DNA of 64,000 nucleotides from Bacteroidaceae bacterium (lineage in GTDB: Bacteria; Bacteroidota; Bacteroidia; Bacteroidales; Bacteroidaceae): contig JAEEZX010000013.1 of NCBI GenBank assembly GCA_016292045.1, positions 1 to 64,000 of the forward strand, given 5' to 3'. The position numbers and the translations under genes are program-made. Shown piece by piece: positions 18,201 through 28,200 of the stretch. Under the pieces are notes generated by a model. That model did no database searches. It was not told the origin of the DNA and was given only the letters and a program-made list of their open reading frames with translations. Positions within the stretch are counted from its first letter, which is position 1; the number at the start of each line of letters is the position of its first letter.

Positions 18201-18935
18201 CTCGGCACACGTGTTGTTGTTGAACGTGTTGTTGCCCGTGTTGCCTCGTGTGGTGCCCAGCGTATAGTTGGTGCAGTTGCTGCTCACGGTCCAGTCGTCT
18301 GTGCTCTGATTGCGGCAGAAGTCAGGGTTCTTGATGAGGAAGTTGTAACTAACGTTGTAGGTTTGAGCCTTGTTGACCATATAGTCGAGAGCCTCCTGAT
18401 ATGTCATCACCCGGAAGAGACATGCATCGGTGAGTTCCTCGCTGAATGTCAGCTCGTAGCCCTTGCGGTAGCCGTTAACATTGCTCTTTGCCAGATATCC
18501 GTGTTTCGTCTCCACCCATTCCTCGTTGGTGTAAGCCCACTGGCTGGGGCAGAAGAAAGCAAAGATGCCGCCACCCATATTCTCAATGGTCCAGATGCCG
18601 TCTACTGTCTTTGTCGTGCCGGCTTCCTCGTCATCCTTCACGGGCATTGTGCCGGCATTGTCGGTGTAGAGGTTGGTCCCCAGATTCTTGTTGGTCACAG
18701 CCACAAGAGTGTTTTTGATGTTGTAGCCTGAACCGGTCGTGCCGGGCACAAACTGGAAGATGCCGGCATCGGTGCTGACAGCACCCTGTGTGCCCCAGTA
18801 GTTCTGAGCACCGAGGAACATGTCGGTCTCTACGTTCAGGATGTAATAGTCCGTGTTGGGTTCAATCACATCCACAGCGCGAGTGCTCAATGTGGTGAGC
18901 AACACAACTACCAGAAGAAAAAGTCTGTTCTTCAT
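15219..18935 (-). CDS. Giant secreted multi-module protein, paralog 1
   Basis: This is a 1238-residue secreted protein of no named family that I recognise. A signal peptide (1-20) is followed by an N-terminal beta-rich domain (about 25-165, with YYILNVETDMFLGAQNYWG). Three beta-sandwich-like modules follow at roughly 198-361, 536-781 and 990-1189. Each opens with an N-x-D/N-F motif (NPDFCRNQ, NNYDFTDP, NPNFDTDEQW), has a PAGxYxxS strand in the middle (LPAGRYQLSAQ, APAGLYSISI, LPAGYYTFVSW) and closes with a W..fDnIQL-like strand. Helical stretches (about 362-535 and 785-985) separate them. The last 28 residues end NRLVIYSNGKKFN...AGQIVK, perhaps a Prevotella sorting tail. The modules look like carbohydrate-binding folds, but no catalytic motif is visible. 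It lies 29 bp after metG. Confidence 0.85.
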   Translation of the reverse strand: MKNRLFLLVVVLLTTLSTRAVDVIEPNTDYYILNVETDMFLGAQNYWGTQGAVSTDAGIFQFVPGTTGSGYNIKNTLVAVTNKNLGTNLYTDNAGTMPVKDDEEAGTTKTVDGIWTIENMGGGIFAFFCPSQWAYTNEEWVETKHGYLAKSNVNGYRKGYELTFSEELTDACLFRVMTYQEALDYMVNKAQTYNVSYNFLIKNPDFCRNQSTDDWTVSSNCTNYTLGTTRGNTGNNTFNNNTCAESYRSPFAIYQVVKNLPAGRYQLSAQGFYRHDAGSDTDYPYVYVGPSANPIAKSILPKHDGSENSMYTSGESFANGKYKADNVRFELKEETDLEVGFYAANGNYWVIFDNIQLMSYSNVPEYAQELLAEIKYPIEGVGSADTKDAYDNAYSTFKNWVEALQPGDASFDDVDTKYAVFTEAENAWKASIETWKTYTVAAEKAKKLYTQIASQEGKYNPSVAMNALNAYINGAASAYGPGSTSGTYTFQNGCYNYIMQTLSMNDVAIVEESIFLDGLMGDVKKTVVKPGMDVSFLLNNYDFTDPNGGGWKNTHTMGNWTLYGGLSGWPVAEAFANKDGDTFNLWQTVEKAPAGLYSISINAFFRPAGTWNAETPVLVELYMGSISNKIQNLAADPITYDLEWNEDEKKWLGTIAKNGTNCYFWNGDFAGMTDADREKIWTYNENEDEDIRTRIQNSTDLTVNGKYGADAIYENEYLIPNSMEGASIAFSAGRYPMKVYGEVTDDGDGTGTLTIGLRSTQAMPYGSWCLWGAFKLELLGEDRNAMRLQLIEKLSALQDNPLLIEGSGLQEVFLNDTIAKRIPEYQALINNDLATYQDYKDAYDDVSYLISKLDVYKEAIDNFTTAQGELQELITAFDGDEKYKRFAQNVYDVFGLMSGLETGSMISLTDEDMENLLIYDEATYGAAPTILNRILLENPEFNPSLAADGAYTSTYDAYYEFMKTIRMELGSIYIQVAGTGRVDTPEDVTSQLRNPNFDTDEQWAGSSWYNWGNVGIRTEDSDAEQYGNTFDTYQPLWLPAGYYTFVSWGMDRRDNTKDAITGDDSYAIDYATYMYANIGRGTESVDTIAGVTCNSKYVALTTDLLQGTYRHDIFIENINGVTWYMPQNMDTFADWMAAKTGFGYDGLGGKYIQFQVPEGGAYTSIGFFRRQNAGTSWFICDGIQLFYATDGLPEPTGVSTLSTSTEKFGKADGKYLENNRLVIYSNGKKFNTAGQIVK

Positions 18936-18964
18936 TTTGTTAGGTTTTTAGTTAATAGTTATCG

Positions 18965-21025
18965 TTACCCGACCTGGCTTCCGCCTTTCACATCGTCCAG
19001 GGTTGTGGTCACAGAGAGGTCGCCGTTGTAGTTGACGGCGGAGAGTATCATGCCTTCGGAGGTCTCACCCATCATCGTGCGCGGTGCGAAGTTGGCGATG
19101 AAGAGCACGCGCTTGCCCACGAGCTGTTCGGGTTCATACCATTGTGCGATGCCCGAGAGTATGGTGCGGTCCTTGCCGCTTCCGTCGTCGATGGTGAACT
19201 TCAGCAGTTTCTTCGACTTCTTCACCTTCTCGCAGGCCTTCACCAGTCCCACGCGGATGTCCATCTTCTCAAACTCCTCGAATGATACGGTGGGCTTCAC
19301 GGGTGCTGCCTTGTAGTTGGCTGCCTCGTTGGCCTTTATGGTGTCTTCCAGTTTCTTTATCTGGAACTCGATGTCGCTGTCCTCCACCTTTGTGAACAGC
19401 AGTTCGGGCTTCGGCAGCTGTGTGCCTTCCGCCAGCAGATCCATGCTTCCTATCTGCTCCCATGAGAAGCTTGTCATTGCAATCATCTCTCTCAGACGCT
19501 TGCTGCTGAAGGGCAGGAAGGGCTCGAAGGCGATTGCCAGATTCGCTGTGATTTGCAGCGATATATTTATTATGGTCTTCACGCGCTCGGGGTCGGTCTT
19601 TATCACCTTCCAGGGTTCGGAGTCGGCGAGATACTTGTTTCCGATGCGTGCCAGGTTCATTGCCTCCTTCTGTGCTTCGCGGAACTTGAAGCCCTCCAGC
19701 AGGCTCTCAAGCTTTTCCTTCACGTCGCGGAATTCGGCGAGTGTGTCTCTGTCGAAGTCGGTGAGCTCTCCGCAAGCGGGCACCCGTCCTTCGTAGTATT
19801 TCTGTGTCAGCTGCAATGCACGGTTCACAAAGTTTCCGTACACAGCCACCAACTCGTTGTTGCATCGTGCCTGATAGTCGCGCCAGGTGAAGTCGTTGTC
19901 CTTCGTCTCGGGCGCATTGGCTGTGAGCACGTAGCGCAGTTCGTCCTGTCGGCCGGGCATCTCCCTGAGATACTCATGCAGCCAGACGGCGTAGTTCTTA
20001 GATGTGGATATCTTGTTTCCCTCCAGATTGAGGAATTCGTTTGAGGGCACGTTGTCGGGCAGGATGTATTCGCCGTGAGCTTTCAGCATCGAGGGGAACA
20101 CGATGCAGTGGAACACGATATTGTCCTTTCCGATGAAATGTACGAGACGGGTCTCGGGGTCTTTCCACCATGTTTCCCACGAGCCCCATACTTCGGGTTT
20201 GTTGTCGCAGAGCTCCTTCGTGTTGGATATATATCCGATGGGAGCGTCGAACCACACGTAGAGCACTTTGCCCTCTGCGCCTTCAACGGGAACGGGTATG
20301 CCCCAGTCGAGGTCGCGTGTCACGGCGCGCGGCTTCAGTCCTCCGTCCAGCCACGACTTACATTGTCCGTAGACATTGCTTCTCCACTCGGTGTGGTCCT
20401 TCAGAATCCATTGCTCCAGCCATTCCTGGTACTGATCCAGGGGGAGATACCAGTGCTTCGTAGCCTTCTTCACGAGGGGATTTCCCGTCTCCGCGTTGTA
20501 GGGATTGATGAGTTCCTCGGGCGAGAGTGTTGCGCCGCACTTCTCACATTGGTCGCCGTAAGCCTCGGGGGCGTGACATCTGGGGCATTCGCCTCGGATG
20601 TTGCGGTCGGTGAGGAAGCGCTGTGTCTGCTCGTCGTAGAACTGCTCGGAGGTCTGCTCCACGAACTTTCCTTCGTCGTAGAGCTTGCGGAAGAAGTCGG
20701 ACGCCAGCTTGTGGTGTGTCTCGGATGTGGTGCGGCTGTAGATGTCGAAGCTGATGCCGAACTCGCGGAACGACTCCTTGATCAGCTGGTGGTATCTGTC
20801 CACCACTTCCTGCACGGTGATACCCTCCTTGCGTGCGCGGATGGTGACGGGCACTCCGTGCTCGTCGCTGCCTCCGATAAACATCACGGGGCGGCCCTTA
20901 AGACGCAGATAGCGGCTATAGATGTCGGCGGGAACATATACACCTGCCAGATGTCCGATGTGCACCGGCCCGTTGGCGTAGGGCAGGGCGGAAGTAACTG
21001 TTGTTCTCTTAAATGTCTGTGGCAT
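18965..21025 (-). CDS. metG: Methionyl-tRNA synthetase
   Basis: This class I synthetase has 686 residues. HIGH is at 22-25 within PVHIGHLAG, the zinc knuckle cysteines are C147, C150, C160 and C163, and the KMSKS-equivalent is KISTSK at about 338-343. The last 110 residues form the tRNA-binding OB domain ([19 protein letters not shown] and [13 protein letters not shown]), which also dimerises the enzyme. It lies between the two giant paralogs in the same orientation. The gap to the hairpin upstream is short, and I see only a poor promoter-like TACCTTCA just before the ATG, so its promoter is uncertain. Confidence 0.96.
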   Translation of the reverse strand: MPQTFKRTTVTSALPYANGPVHIGHLAGVYVPADIYSRYLRLKGRPVMFIGGSDEHGVPVTIRARKEGITVQEVVDRYHQLIKESFREFGISFDIYSRTTSETHHKLASDFFRKLYDEGKFVEQTSEQFYDEQTQRFLTDRNIRGECPRCHAPEAYGDQCEKCGATLSPEELINPYNAETGNPLVKKATKHWYLPLDQYQEWLEQWILKDHTEWRSNVYGQCKSWLDGGLKPRAVTRDLDWGIPVPVEGAEGKVLYVWFDAPIGYISNTKELCDNKPEVWGSWETWWKDPETRLVHFIGKDNIVFHCIVFPSMLKAHGEYILPDNVPSNEFLNLEGNKISTSKNYAVWLHEYLREMPGRQDELRYVLTANAPETKDNDFTWRDYQARCNNELVAVYGNFVNRALQLTQKYYEGRVPACGELTDFDRDTLAEFRDVKEKLESLLEGFKFREAQKEAMNLARIGNKYLADSEPWKVIKTDPERVKTIINISLQITANLAIAFEPFLPFSSKRLREMIAMTSFSWEQIGSMDLLAEGTQLPKPELLFTKVEDSDIEFQIKKLEDTIKANEAANYKAAPVKPTVSFEEFEKMDIRVGLVKACEKVKKSKKLLKFTIDDGSGKDRTILSGIAQWYEPEQLVGKRVLFIANFAPRTMMGETSEGMILSAVNYNGDLSVTTTLDDVKGGSQVG

Positions 21026-21052
21026 TGAAGGTATGTTTTTTTTTTGTGATTA

Positions 21053-21081
21053 GAGCCCCGGCCTTGTTGGGGTCGGGGCTC
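21053..21081 (-). terminator. Hairpin downstream of giant paralog 2
   Basis: Arms GAGCCCCGGCC (21053-21063) and GGTCGGGGCTC (21071-21081) are identical to those at 15164-15190, but the loop is different (TTGTTGG). It lies between the end of paralog 2 and metG. On the minus strand no U-tract follows (TAATCACAAAAAA), so strict Rho-independent termination is doubtful; partial read-through into metG is possible. Confidence 0.55.
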
Positions 21082-21109
21082 CTATTGTGCAAATTATTTG
21101 CTTAATTAC

Positions 21110-24100
21110 TTACTTGACAATCTGGCCAGCAGCGTTGAACTTCTTGCCGTTGCTGTAGATGACGAGTCTGTCGTTCTCCAGATACTTGCCGTCAGCCTTA
21201 CCCTTCTCAACGAATGCGGGCAGTGTGCTTACGCCAGTGGGCTCGGGGAAGCCGTCTGCAGCATAGAAGAGCTGAATCTGATCGCAGATGAACCAGCTGG
21301 TGCCACCAAGCTGCCAACGATAGAAGCCGATAGAGGTGTATGCACCGCCTTCGGGAACATAGAACTGGATACGTGTGCCACCGATGTTGAGCTCCTTATC
21401 TCTGCGAGCCTGCATCCAAGCGTTGAACTGATCCATAGTGTTGGGAGTGTACCAACCAGTTACGATGTCGCTGGAAATGCCACCTGCACCCTCTGTGATA
21501 TCCTCCTGCTTAGCCACATAGCGGGCGTTAGCAGTAGGTGTAGCGATGGTGTCAGCCTCCTGCATCTTCACATACATGTATGTAGCGTAGGCGATATCCT
21601 CGTCCTCAACACCGTTGATGGCAGTTTCCCAGCTGTTACGACGGTCCATAGCCCAGCTGATGAAGGTGTAGTAACCCTCGGGCAAGAACAGAGGCTGGTA
21701 AGCGTCGATTGTCTTCTGATACCATTCGCCGCTGCCGTATGCACCGGTGTTGATAGCGTTACATTCTGTACCCTTCCACTGAGTGTCCTCTATGTAGTCG
21801 GGGTTGATGAGCTGATCGGTAACCTCTTCAGGATCGTCAGCAGTACCTGTGCCCTGAACCTTGATATAGATGCTACCCATCTTGAGGCGAATCTCCTCCA
21901 TTACGCTGTTGTAGAAGTCATATGTGCTGGTGTAAGCACCGTCGGCTGCAGCAGAGGGATCGAAGGACTCGTCCATCATCATCTCTCTGTCGAGAATCTC
22001 AGGTGCTGAGCCGTATTCCTGTTCATCGTAAACAAGCAGGTTGTCCATATCCTCGTTGGTGAGGCTTATCATAGAGCCGGTCTCAAGAGCGCTCATGAGG
22101 TCGAATACGTCGTAAACGTTCTGTGCGAACTGCTTAACCTTCTCATCACCGTCGAAGTTGGCAATCAGCTCAGTGAGCTCAGCCTGAGTGGTGTAGAAGT
22201 TGTTGATTGCAGTCTGGTAAACGTCCAACTTAGCAATCAGGTAAACTGCTTCATCGTAAGCTTTCTTGTAGTCCTGATATGTAGCCATATCGTTGTTGAT
22301 AAGAGCTTGATACTCAGGGATTCTCTTATTGACGGTGTCGTTCAGGAACACTTCCTGCAGACCGCTGCCTTCGAGAAGGAGCGGGTTGGCCTCAATAGCA
22401 GAAACCTTTTCAATCAGCTGAGCGCGCATAGCGTTGCGGTCCTCGCCGAGGAGCTGGAGACGGAAGTTAGACCACAGAGCCCAGTGCATATGGCTGGTAG
22501 CGCGGATACCGATGCGCAGTGTACCTACACCGTCACCTTCGTCGGGCACCTCACCGTAAACAGTCATCGGGTAGCGACCTGCGGAGAATGCAACAGATGC
22601 GCCGGTCATGCCGTTGGGCACGAGCTTGCTGGTGCCGCTGCCGTCGTCCCAGCTGTAGTCAGTCATGTGGCTACCGCCGATGTGGGTAGAGTTGGCCATT
22701 AAGTTCTGAACAGCGGGATCCTCGTTCTCATTGTACTTCCAAAGATCACTTGGGTCGCTCTGCCAGTAGAGCACGTTGGTACCGTTCTTAGCGATAGTAC
22801 CCTGCCAGATGCCGGTGTTGTCGTCGTAAACGAGGTCGTTCTCAACGGGATCCTTAGCAATGTGCTGGATGGGGCTGGATACAGTACCCATGTAGATTTC
22901 TACGGGCACCTTCTCCTCACCGGTCCAAGAACCGTTGTAGCTAGGACGATAGAATGCGTTTACAGAGATAGAGTAGAGACCTGCGGGAGCGTTCTCCACA
23001 ATCTGGTAGAAGTCGAAGCTATTCTTGTCGTAAGCCTCAGCGCAAGGCCATCCGCTCAGACCGCCGTGAGGATCGGTGATACCGCTCACGCCGTTCCAAC
23101 CGGCACCACCAGCCTCGGTGAAGTCGGGGTTAACAAGCAGGAAGCTGACATCCATACCGGGCTGTACAACGTCCTTCTTAACGTCGTTCATCAGGCCGTT
23201 AACGAATGCAACCTCTTCTGCGATCTGCTCGTCGTTCATAGTACGATGCTGCATGATGTAGTTGTAGCAGCCGTAAACGAAGATGTATGAGCCGGAAGAA
23301 GAGCCGGGACCGTAAGCGGAAGCAGCGCCGTTAACATAAGCGTTCAGGGCGTTCATTGATACAGCGGGCTTGTACTTGCCTTCCTGGCTTGCAATCTGAG
23401 TGTAGAGCTTCTTGGCCTTGTCGGATACTGTAACATAGCTGCTCCAAGATGCAACGCTGGCCTTCCAAGCGTTCTCTGCCAAAACGAAGTCAGCATATCT
23501 CTGGTCAACTTCGTCGAAAGTGGCGTCACCCTGCTGCAGGCCTTCAACCCAAAGCTTGAATGAGCTGTAAGCGTTGTCGTAAGCAGTCCATGCGTCAGCA
23601 GAACCAACACCCTCGATGGGGAATTTGATGCTGTTGAGGATCTCCCTAGCGTACTCAGGTACGTTGCTGTAAGACATCAACTGGATGTTATCGAAGATAA
23701 CCCAAGTGTTCTTGTCGTTCTTCAAACGGAAACCAACCTCGAGGTCGTTAACGGGCTCGGTCAGCTCGAAACGAACGGGGTCAATCTGATACAGACCGTT
23801 CTGGAAAGCGTTAGATGCTGCGCTCATGTCGTTCTCGCTGCCGGTGCGCAAGGGCAGAGCAACCTCGGTCTCGCCTGCGAATACAACGGGCTTCTCGTCT
23901 GTTGAACCATCGTCCTTACGATAGAAACCCTGAGCAGACAACTGGTAGCGACCTGCAGGCAGGTCCTTAATCACCTGAGAGATGGTGAAGGTAGAGTGCC
24001 AAGACTCTGCGCACTTGTTGTCGTTGGTACCACCGCTGAGGTTCTTGTTAGTACAGTCGGCGCTGACAGTCCAGTCGGCTGTGCTCTGGTTGCGGCAGAA

Positions 24101-24712
24101 GTCGGGGTTCTTGATGAGGAAGTTGAAGCTCACGTTGTTGCTCTGAGCCTTCTGCACCATGTAGGCAAGAGCCTCATCATAGGTCATCACGTAGAAGAGA
24201 CATGCGTCGGTGAGAGTCTCGCTGAACTCCAGGTTGTAGCCCTTCTTGAGGCCCTTGTTCTCGCTGCGAGCCAGATAGCCGTGCTTTTTCTCAACCCACT
24301 CGCCATCGTAAGACCACTCGCTAGTGCAGTGGAAAGCGAAGATACCACCGCCCTGATCCTCGATGGACCAGATGCCGTCGACGCTCTTTGTCGTGCCGGC
24401 CTCTTCATCGTCCTTCACGGTAGCCTTACCGTTGTTGTCGGTGTAGAGGTTGGTGCCGAGGTTCTTGTCGGCAACACTTACGAGGGTGTTAACAATGTTG
24501 TAACCCTCACCTGTGGAACCCTGAATGAACTGGAAGATACCGGCATCAGTACTGATACAACCGTTGGTACCCCAGTTGTTCTGGGCACCGAGGAACAGGT
24601 CTGTCTCTACATTCAAGATGTAGTAGTTCACACCTTCCTCAATGTTAGTTACAGCTCGTGAGCTCAATGTTGTGAGCAACACGACTGCCAAAAGAAGTAA
24701 TTTGTTCTTCAT
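21110..24712 (-). CDS. Giant secreted multi-module protein, paralog 2
   Basis: This is a 1200-residue homologue of the protein at 15219-18935, alike over its whole length. It has a signal peptide (1-20, MKNKLLLLAVVLLTTLSSRA), the same N-terminal YYILNVETDLFLGAQNNWG domain, three modules with LPAGRYQLSAQ, APAGLYSISV and LPEGYYTFISW, and the same tail ending DRLVIYSNGKKFN...AGQIVK. Differences are mostly small insertions and deletions, as in the second and third modules. The segments TGSMISLT and ASAYGPGS are shared almost unchanged. Function is unknown; a surface glycan-binding or adhesive role is inference from the module shape. It has its own promoter with a leader of about 315 nt, unlike paralog 1. 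Confidence 0.85.
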   Translation of the reverse strand: MKNKLLLLAVVLLTTLSSRAVTNIEEGVNYYILNVETDLFLGAQNNWGTNGCISTDAGIFQFIQGSTGEGYNIVNTLVSVADKNLGTNLYTDNNGKATVKDDEEAGTTKSVDGIWSIEDQGGGIFAFHCTSEWSYDGEWVEKKHGYLARSENKGLKKGYNLEFSETLTDACLFYVMTYDEALAYMVQKAQSNNVSFNFLIKNPDFCRNQSTADWTVSADCTNKNLSGGTNDNKCAESWHSTFTISQVIKDLPAGRYQLSAQGFYRKDDGSTDEKPVVFAGETEVALPLRTGSENDMSAASNAFQNGLYQIDPVRFELTEPVNDLEVGFRLKNDKNTWVIFDNIQLMSYSNVPEYAREILNSIKFPIEGVGSADAWTAYDNAYSSFKLWVEGLQQGDATFDEVDQRYADFVLAENAWKASVASWSSYVTVSDKAKKLYTQIASQEGKYKPAVSMNALNAYVNGAASAYGPGSSSGSYIFVYGCYNYIMQHRTMNDEQIAEEVAFVNGLMNDVKKDVVQPGMDVSFLLVNPDFTEAGGAGWNGVSGITDPHGGLSGWPCAEAYDKNSFDFYQIVENAPAGLYSISVNAFYRPSYNGSWTGEEKVPVEIYMGTVSSPIQHIAKDPVENDLVYDDNTGIWQGTIAKNGTNVLYWQSDPSDLWKYNENEDPAVQNLMANSTHIGGSHMTDYSWDDGSGTSKLVPNGMTGASVAFSAGRYPMTVYGEVPDEGDGVGTLRIGIRATSHMHWALWSNFRLQLLGEDRNAMRAQLIEKVSAIEANPLLLEGSGLQEVFLNDTVNKRIPEYQALINNDMATYQDYKKAYDEAVYLIAKLDVYQTAINNFYTTQAELTELIANFDGDEKVKQFAQNVYDVFDLMSALETGSMISLTNEDMDNLLVYDEQEYGSAPEILDREMMMDESFDPSAAADGAYTSTYDFYNSVMEEIRLKMGSIYIKVQGTGTADDPEEVTDQLINPDYIEDTQWKGTECNAINTGAYGSGEWYQKTIDAYQPLFLPEGYYTFISWAMDRRNSWETAINGVEDEDIAYATYMYVKMQEADTIATPTANARYVAKQEDITEGAGGISSDIVTGWYTPNTMDQFNAWMQARRDKELNIGGTRIQFYVPEGGAYTSIGFYRWQLGGTSWFICDQIQLFYAADGFPEPTGVSTLPAFVEKGKADGKYLENDRLVIYSNGKKFNAAGQIVK

Positions 24713-25028
24713 TTTGTTTGAGATTTGGTTAATAATAAGGTTAATTAAAAAATTGGTTTGTTGTTTATGTTCGACTTAACTTTAACTTCACTTCAATCGC
24801 GCTTCTTCCGTGCTTCCTCTGCGCAGCGCCTGCGGAGCGCCTGCTCTGTCCTCAAGGATTCCCCAAGATTTCTTGGACTCTGCAGGGAGTCTGTAAGGAG
24901 TCTGCAAGGAGGAACATCGCTATGTTTCTTCCTCGTCTCATCCCTGCCTCAGAGTTGCATCAGCCTTGCCAAAGACCACTTTAGTGGGGGCATTTTACTG
25001 CCGCTTTTGTACTATTTTCGCGTTTTTA
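24713..25028 (-). promoter_or_regulatory. Long structured 5' leader of giant paralog 2
   Basis: No gene lies in 24713-25232. On the minus strand the predicted transcript start near 25028 leaves about 315 nt before the ATG. The leader holds several small inverted repeats: GGCA/TGCC at 24989-25002, CCACTTTAGTGG at 24976-24987, and CCAAGATTTCTTGG at 24863-24876. It also holds a period-11 direct repeat (24875-24912) and a 9-nt direct repeat AGCGCCTGC at 24825 and 24836. The last 60 nt before the ATG are A/T-rich and unstructured. It fits no riboswitch class I know; a regulatory or stabilising leader is inference. Confidence 0.5.
24875..24912. repeat. Tandem 11-bp repeats
   Basis: Three consecutive 11-bp units start at 24875, 24886 and 24897: GGACTCTGCAG, GGAGTCTGTAA and GGAGTCTGCAA. 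A partial fourth (GGAGG) starts at 24908. They sit in the leader of giant paralog 2. Confidence 0.85.
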
Positions 25029-25034
25029 ACAACG

Positions 25035-25042
25035 CAAAGGTA
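25035..25042 (-). promoter_or_regulatory. -7 box TACCTTTG for giant paralog 2
   Basis: The minus-strand TACCTTTG is a perfect TAnnTTTG match and lies 322 bp upstream of the paralog 2 start. No closer consensus box was seen, so it implies a long leader. A -33 element is not obvious in the A/T-rich upstream sequence. Confidence 0.6.
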
Positions 25043-25199
25043 GAAAATTTTGAAATACGGCGTATCTTTTTTTTATTTTTTTTTTACAAAAATGCATTTT
25101 TTTTTGTTTTTGAGTGAAAAAATTGAAAAAATGCCCGTTTAAGATTGAAAAACGGAAAACGATGAAACAAAATTATTTGCAGTTCTCGAAAATTTGTTG

Positions 25200-25207
25200 T
25201 ACATTTG
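25200..25207 (+). promoter_or_regulatory. -7 box TACATTTG for the GT2/DUF4922/SpoIID-aroB-GH43 operon
   Basis: TACATTTG fits TAnnTTTG and lies 25 bp before ATG 25233. It overlaps the upstream end of the longer open frame (from 25194), which argues for the later start. The preceding 25043-25199 is very A/T-rich and holds no gene. Confidence 0.65.
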
Positions 25208-25232
25208 CCTCGAAATTACACTAAACAAGGAG

Positions 25233-28200
25233 ATGACAGATATCTTTTCCAACAATTCGCTTCTTCTGGAAGACGAAAAGATAGAGGGAAAATACGTGCT
25301 GGACGGTTCGCTGGGCTCAACACATACGCTGAGGAGCGTTGCCAGGACGGGCAGCGCACCTTATATTCTGCTGCATACCAAGCCCGGCACAGTGGAGCTG
25401 GGCTATCACGCCCTGCATCGCTGGGAGACGCTGATGGAAGACAGCGGGGCTCCCTGGAGCTATGCCGACTATCGCACGGAGGAACCTGTGCGACTGATTG
25501 ACTATCAGGTGGGTTCGGTGAGGGACGACTTCCAGATGGGAGCCCTCGTGATGGTGAGACGCGATGTGTTGCAGGAATACGTGGAGCAGGAGACGCACGT
25601 CTACCAGTTTGCCGCGCTCTACGACCTGCGTCTTTTCTGTTCGCGCCGGCGTCTGCCGCTGCACATAGGGGAGTTTCTCTACAGGATGGACGAGACGGAC
25701 ACAAGGGCGAGCGGTGTGAAGCAGTTCGACTACGTGGATCCGCGCAACAGGGCGGCACAGGTGGAGATGGAAAGGGCCTGCACCCGCCATCTGCGTGCCA
25801 TCAACGCCTATCTGCACGGCGACGAAGTGGATGTGGTGAAGCTGGAGGAGGGAGAGTTTCCCGTGGAGGCAACGGTGGTGATACCGGTGAGAAACCGCGT
25901 GCGCACCATTCGCGACGCCATAGAAAGCGTGCTCAGACAGAAAGCTCCGTTCAAGTACAATCTGATGGTGGTGGACAACCACTCGGACGACGGCACGACG
26001 GAGGAAATAGACAAATTCCAGGACGAACGGCTGATACACATCATACCGGATCGCGACGATCTGGGCATCGGAGGATGCTGGAACCGGGCTGTGCACGACG
26101 AGAGGGTGGGACGCTTTGTGGTGCAGCTCGACAGCGACGACCTCTACAGCGGCGAGGATACGCTGGCGAGGATAGTGAACCAGTTCTACGAGGACGGAGC
26201 AGCAATGGTGGTGGGTTCGTACCGCATCTGCAACTTCCAGCTGGAGACGCTGCCGCCAGGACTCATCGACCATCGCGAGTGGACGCAGCAGAACGGACGC
26301 AACAATGCGCTGCGAATCAACGGACTGGGAGCGCCGAGAGCCTTCTTCACTCCCGTGCTGCGCGAGATACAGATACCAAATACATCCTACGGCGAGGACT
26401 ATGCCCTCGGACTGATGATATCGCGCCGCTACCGCATCGGACGTATCTACGACGAGCTGTATCTCTGCCGCCGCTGGGAGGGTAATTCCGACGCTGCGCT
26501 CTCGCAGGAAAAGCAGAATATAAACAATTTATATAAGGATAGCCTCCGCAGTCGCGAGATAGAAGCCCGTCAGGCTCTCAACCGTCTGTGGCAGCATGAA
26601 GTGAGCCGCGAGGAGGTGGAGGCATTCTTCCGTCAGGAAGTGGAGCAATGGCAGTTGGCTGCGACGAACTACAGGAATCTGGAGCAGCAGGTGCAGTCGC
26701 GCGCTCTGCCGATAGGAGAGACGGATATGACGGTGCAATGGAATCCCTCGCGCATCGTATCGACGGCGGCGAAGGTGGATGCCAAGAGCATCGAGGAGCG
26801 CCCGTGCTTCCTGTGCGACCACAACAGACCGAAGGAGCAGCACGCCCTCAAGATGGAGAGGCACTACCAGATATTGGTGAATCCCTTCCCCATACTGCCC
26901 CGCCATTTCACCATCCCGTCGCGCCGACACACCCCGCAGAGCATCTGGGCGCACTTCAGCACGATGAGACGTATGGCATGGACGATGCCGGAGGACATAG
27001 TATTCTACAACGGAGCACAGTGCGGAGCCAGCTGTCCCGACCACATGCATCTGCAGGCGGGAAGCAGGGGCGTGATGCCGCTGGAGCGCGACTGGAAGAT
27101 ATGGGAGAACCACCTGCGGAGACTCTTCCCCCTCACGGGAGCGGGAGCCGCACAGATGCAGGAAGCCGGCAATACGAGCGACCGATGCGGCCTCTATCTG
27201 CTGGAGGACTGGGTGAGCCCTGTATTCGTGATACGAAGTTTGCCCACAGAACCCGATTCGCTGCTGTGCCAGCGCATATACAAGGCGCTGCCCGTAGTGG
27301 AAGGCGAAGCGGAGCCGAGAATGAACCTCGTCACCTGGCGTCAGGAAGGCGGTGTGGGACGTGAGGACGAAATAGTGACACTCATCTTCCCAAGAAAGAA
27401 GCACCGTCCGAGCTGCTATCCCGACATCATGGTGAGTCCCGGAGCCCTCGATATGGGCGGTCTCATCATCACTCCGCGCGAAGAGGACTTCAAGGTGATG
27501 ACGCCCGAACTGGCAGCTGACATACTGCGGGAGGTGACGCTGTCGGAGGAGGAACTGCAACCCGTCATCGAGGCTGTGACCGACAAGGAGCCGGCAGAGA
27601 AGGATGCAGCGAAGCCGTCGGTGCAGACCGACGACCTGCCGCTGAAGGAGGAAATGGAAGGAGCAAAGGTGACGGTGGGCATCAAGACGGCCCCATCGCT
27701 GCGTTTCAATATCAACGGGGAATACACAGCCAAGGGACAGACCGTGACGGGCGAACAGGTGGTGGTGTGCGAAGAGGGAAGTATCCGATGGAACGGGCAG
27801 CTTTACCGCAATCTGTCGTTCTCTCCGGTGACGGAGGATGCCACGTTCTCCATGTCGGATGTGACGATAGGTGTGAAGTTCCATTGGGAGAGACAGGAGA
27901 CGCAGACATTTCAGGGGAAACTGCGACTGGTGGTGGATGAGGAGAAGATAGTGGCCATCAACGAACTGCCGGTGGAGGACTATCTCGTGAGCGTCATATC
28001 GTCGGAGATGAAGGCGACGAGTTCGCTGGAATTCCTGAAGGCATCGGCTGTGATATCGCGCTCGTGGCTCTACGCTCAGATGGATCGTCGTCGTCATCAC
28101 AGCGATAGCGACCGTCCCGCGTTCTTCGCCTTCACAAAGACGAGTAAGGAATATATCCGATGGCACGACCGCGAGGAGCATACCATATTCGATGTGTGCG

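Noticed and set aside
17175-18731. Long plus-strand open frame of 518 codons opposite giant paralog 1
   Set aside because: It is antisense to a gene with signal peptide, modules and a full paralog; its translation has no recognisable domain. The frame is open because of codon bias of the real gene.
24713-25028. Known riboswitch class in the leader of giant paralog 2
   Set aside because: The stems and repeats fit no aptamer I can recognise, and the downstream gene is not metabolic. Kept only as an unassigned leader.
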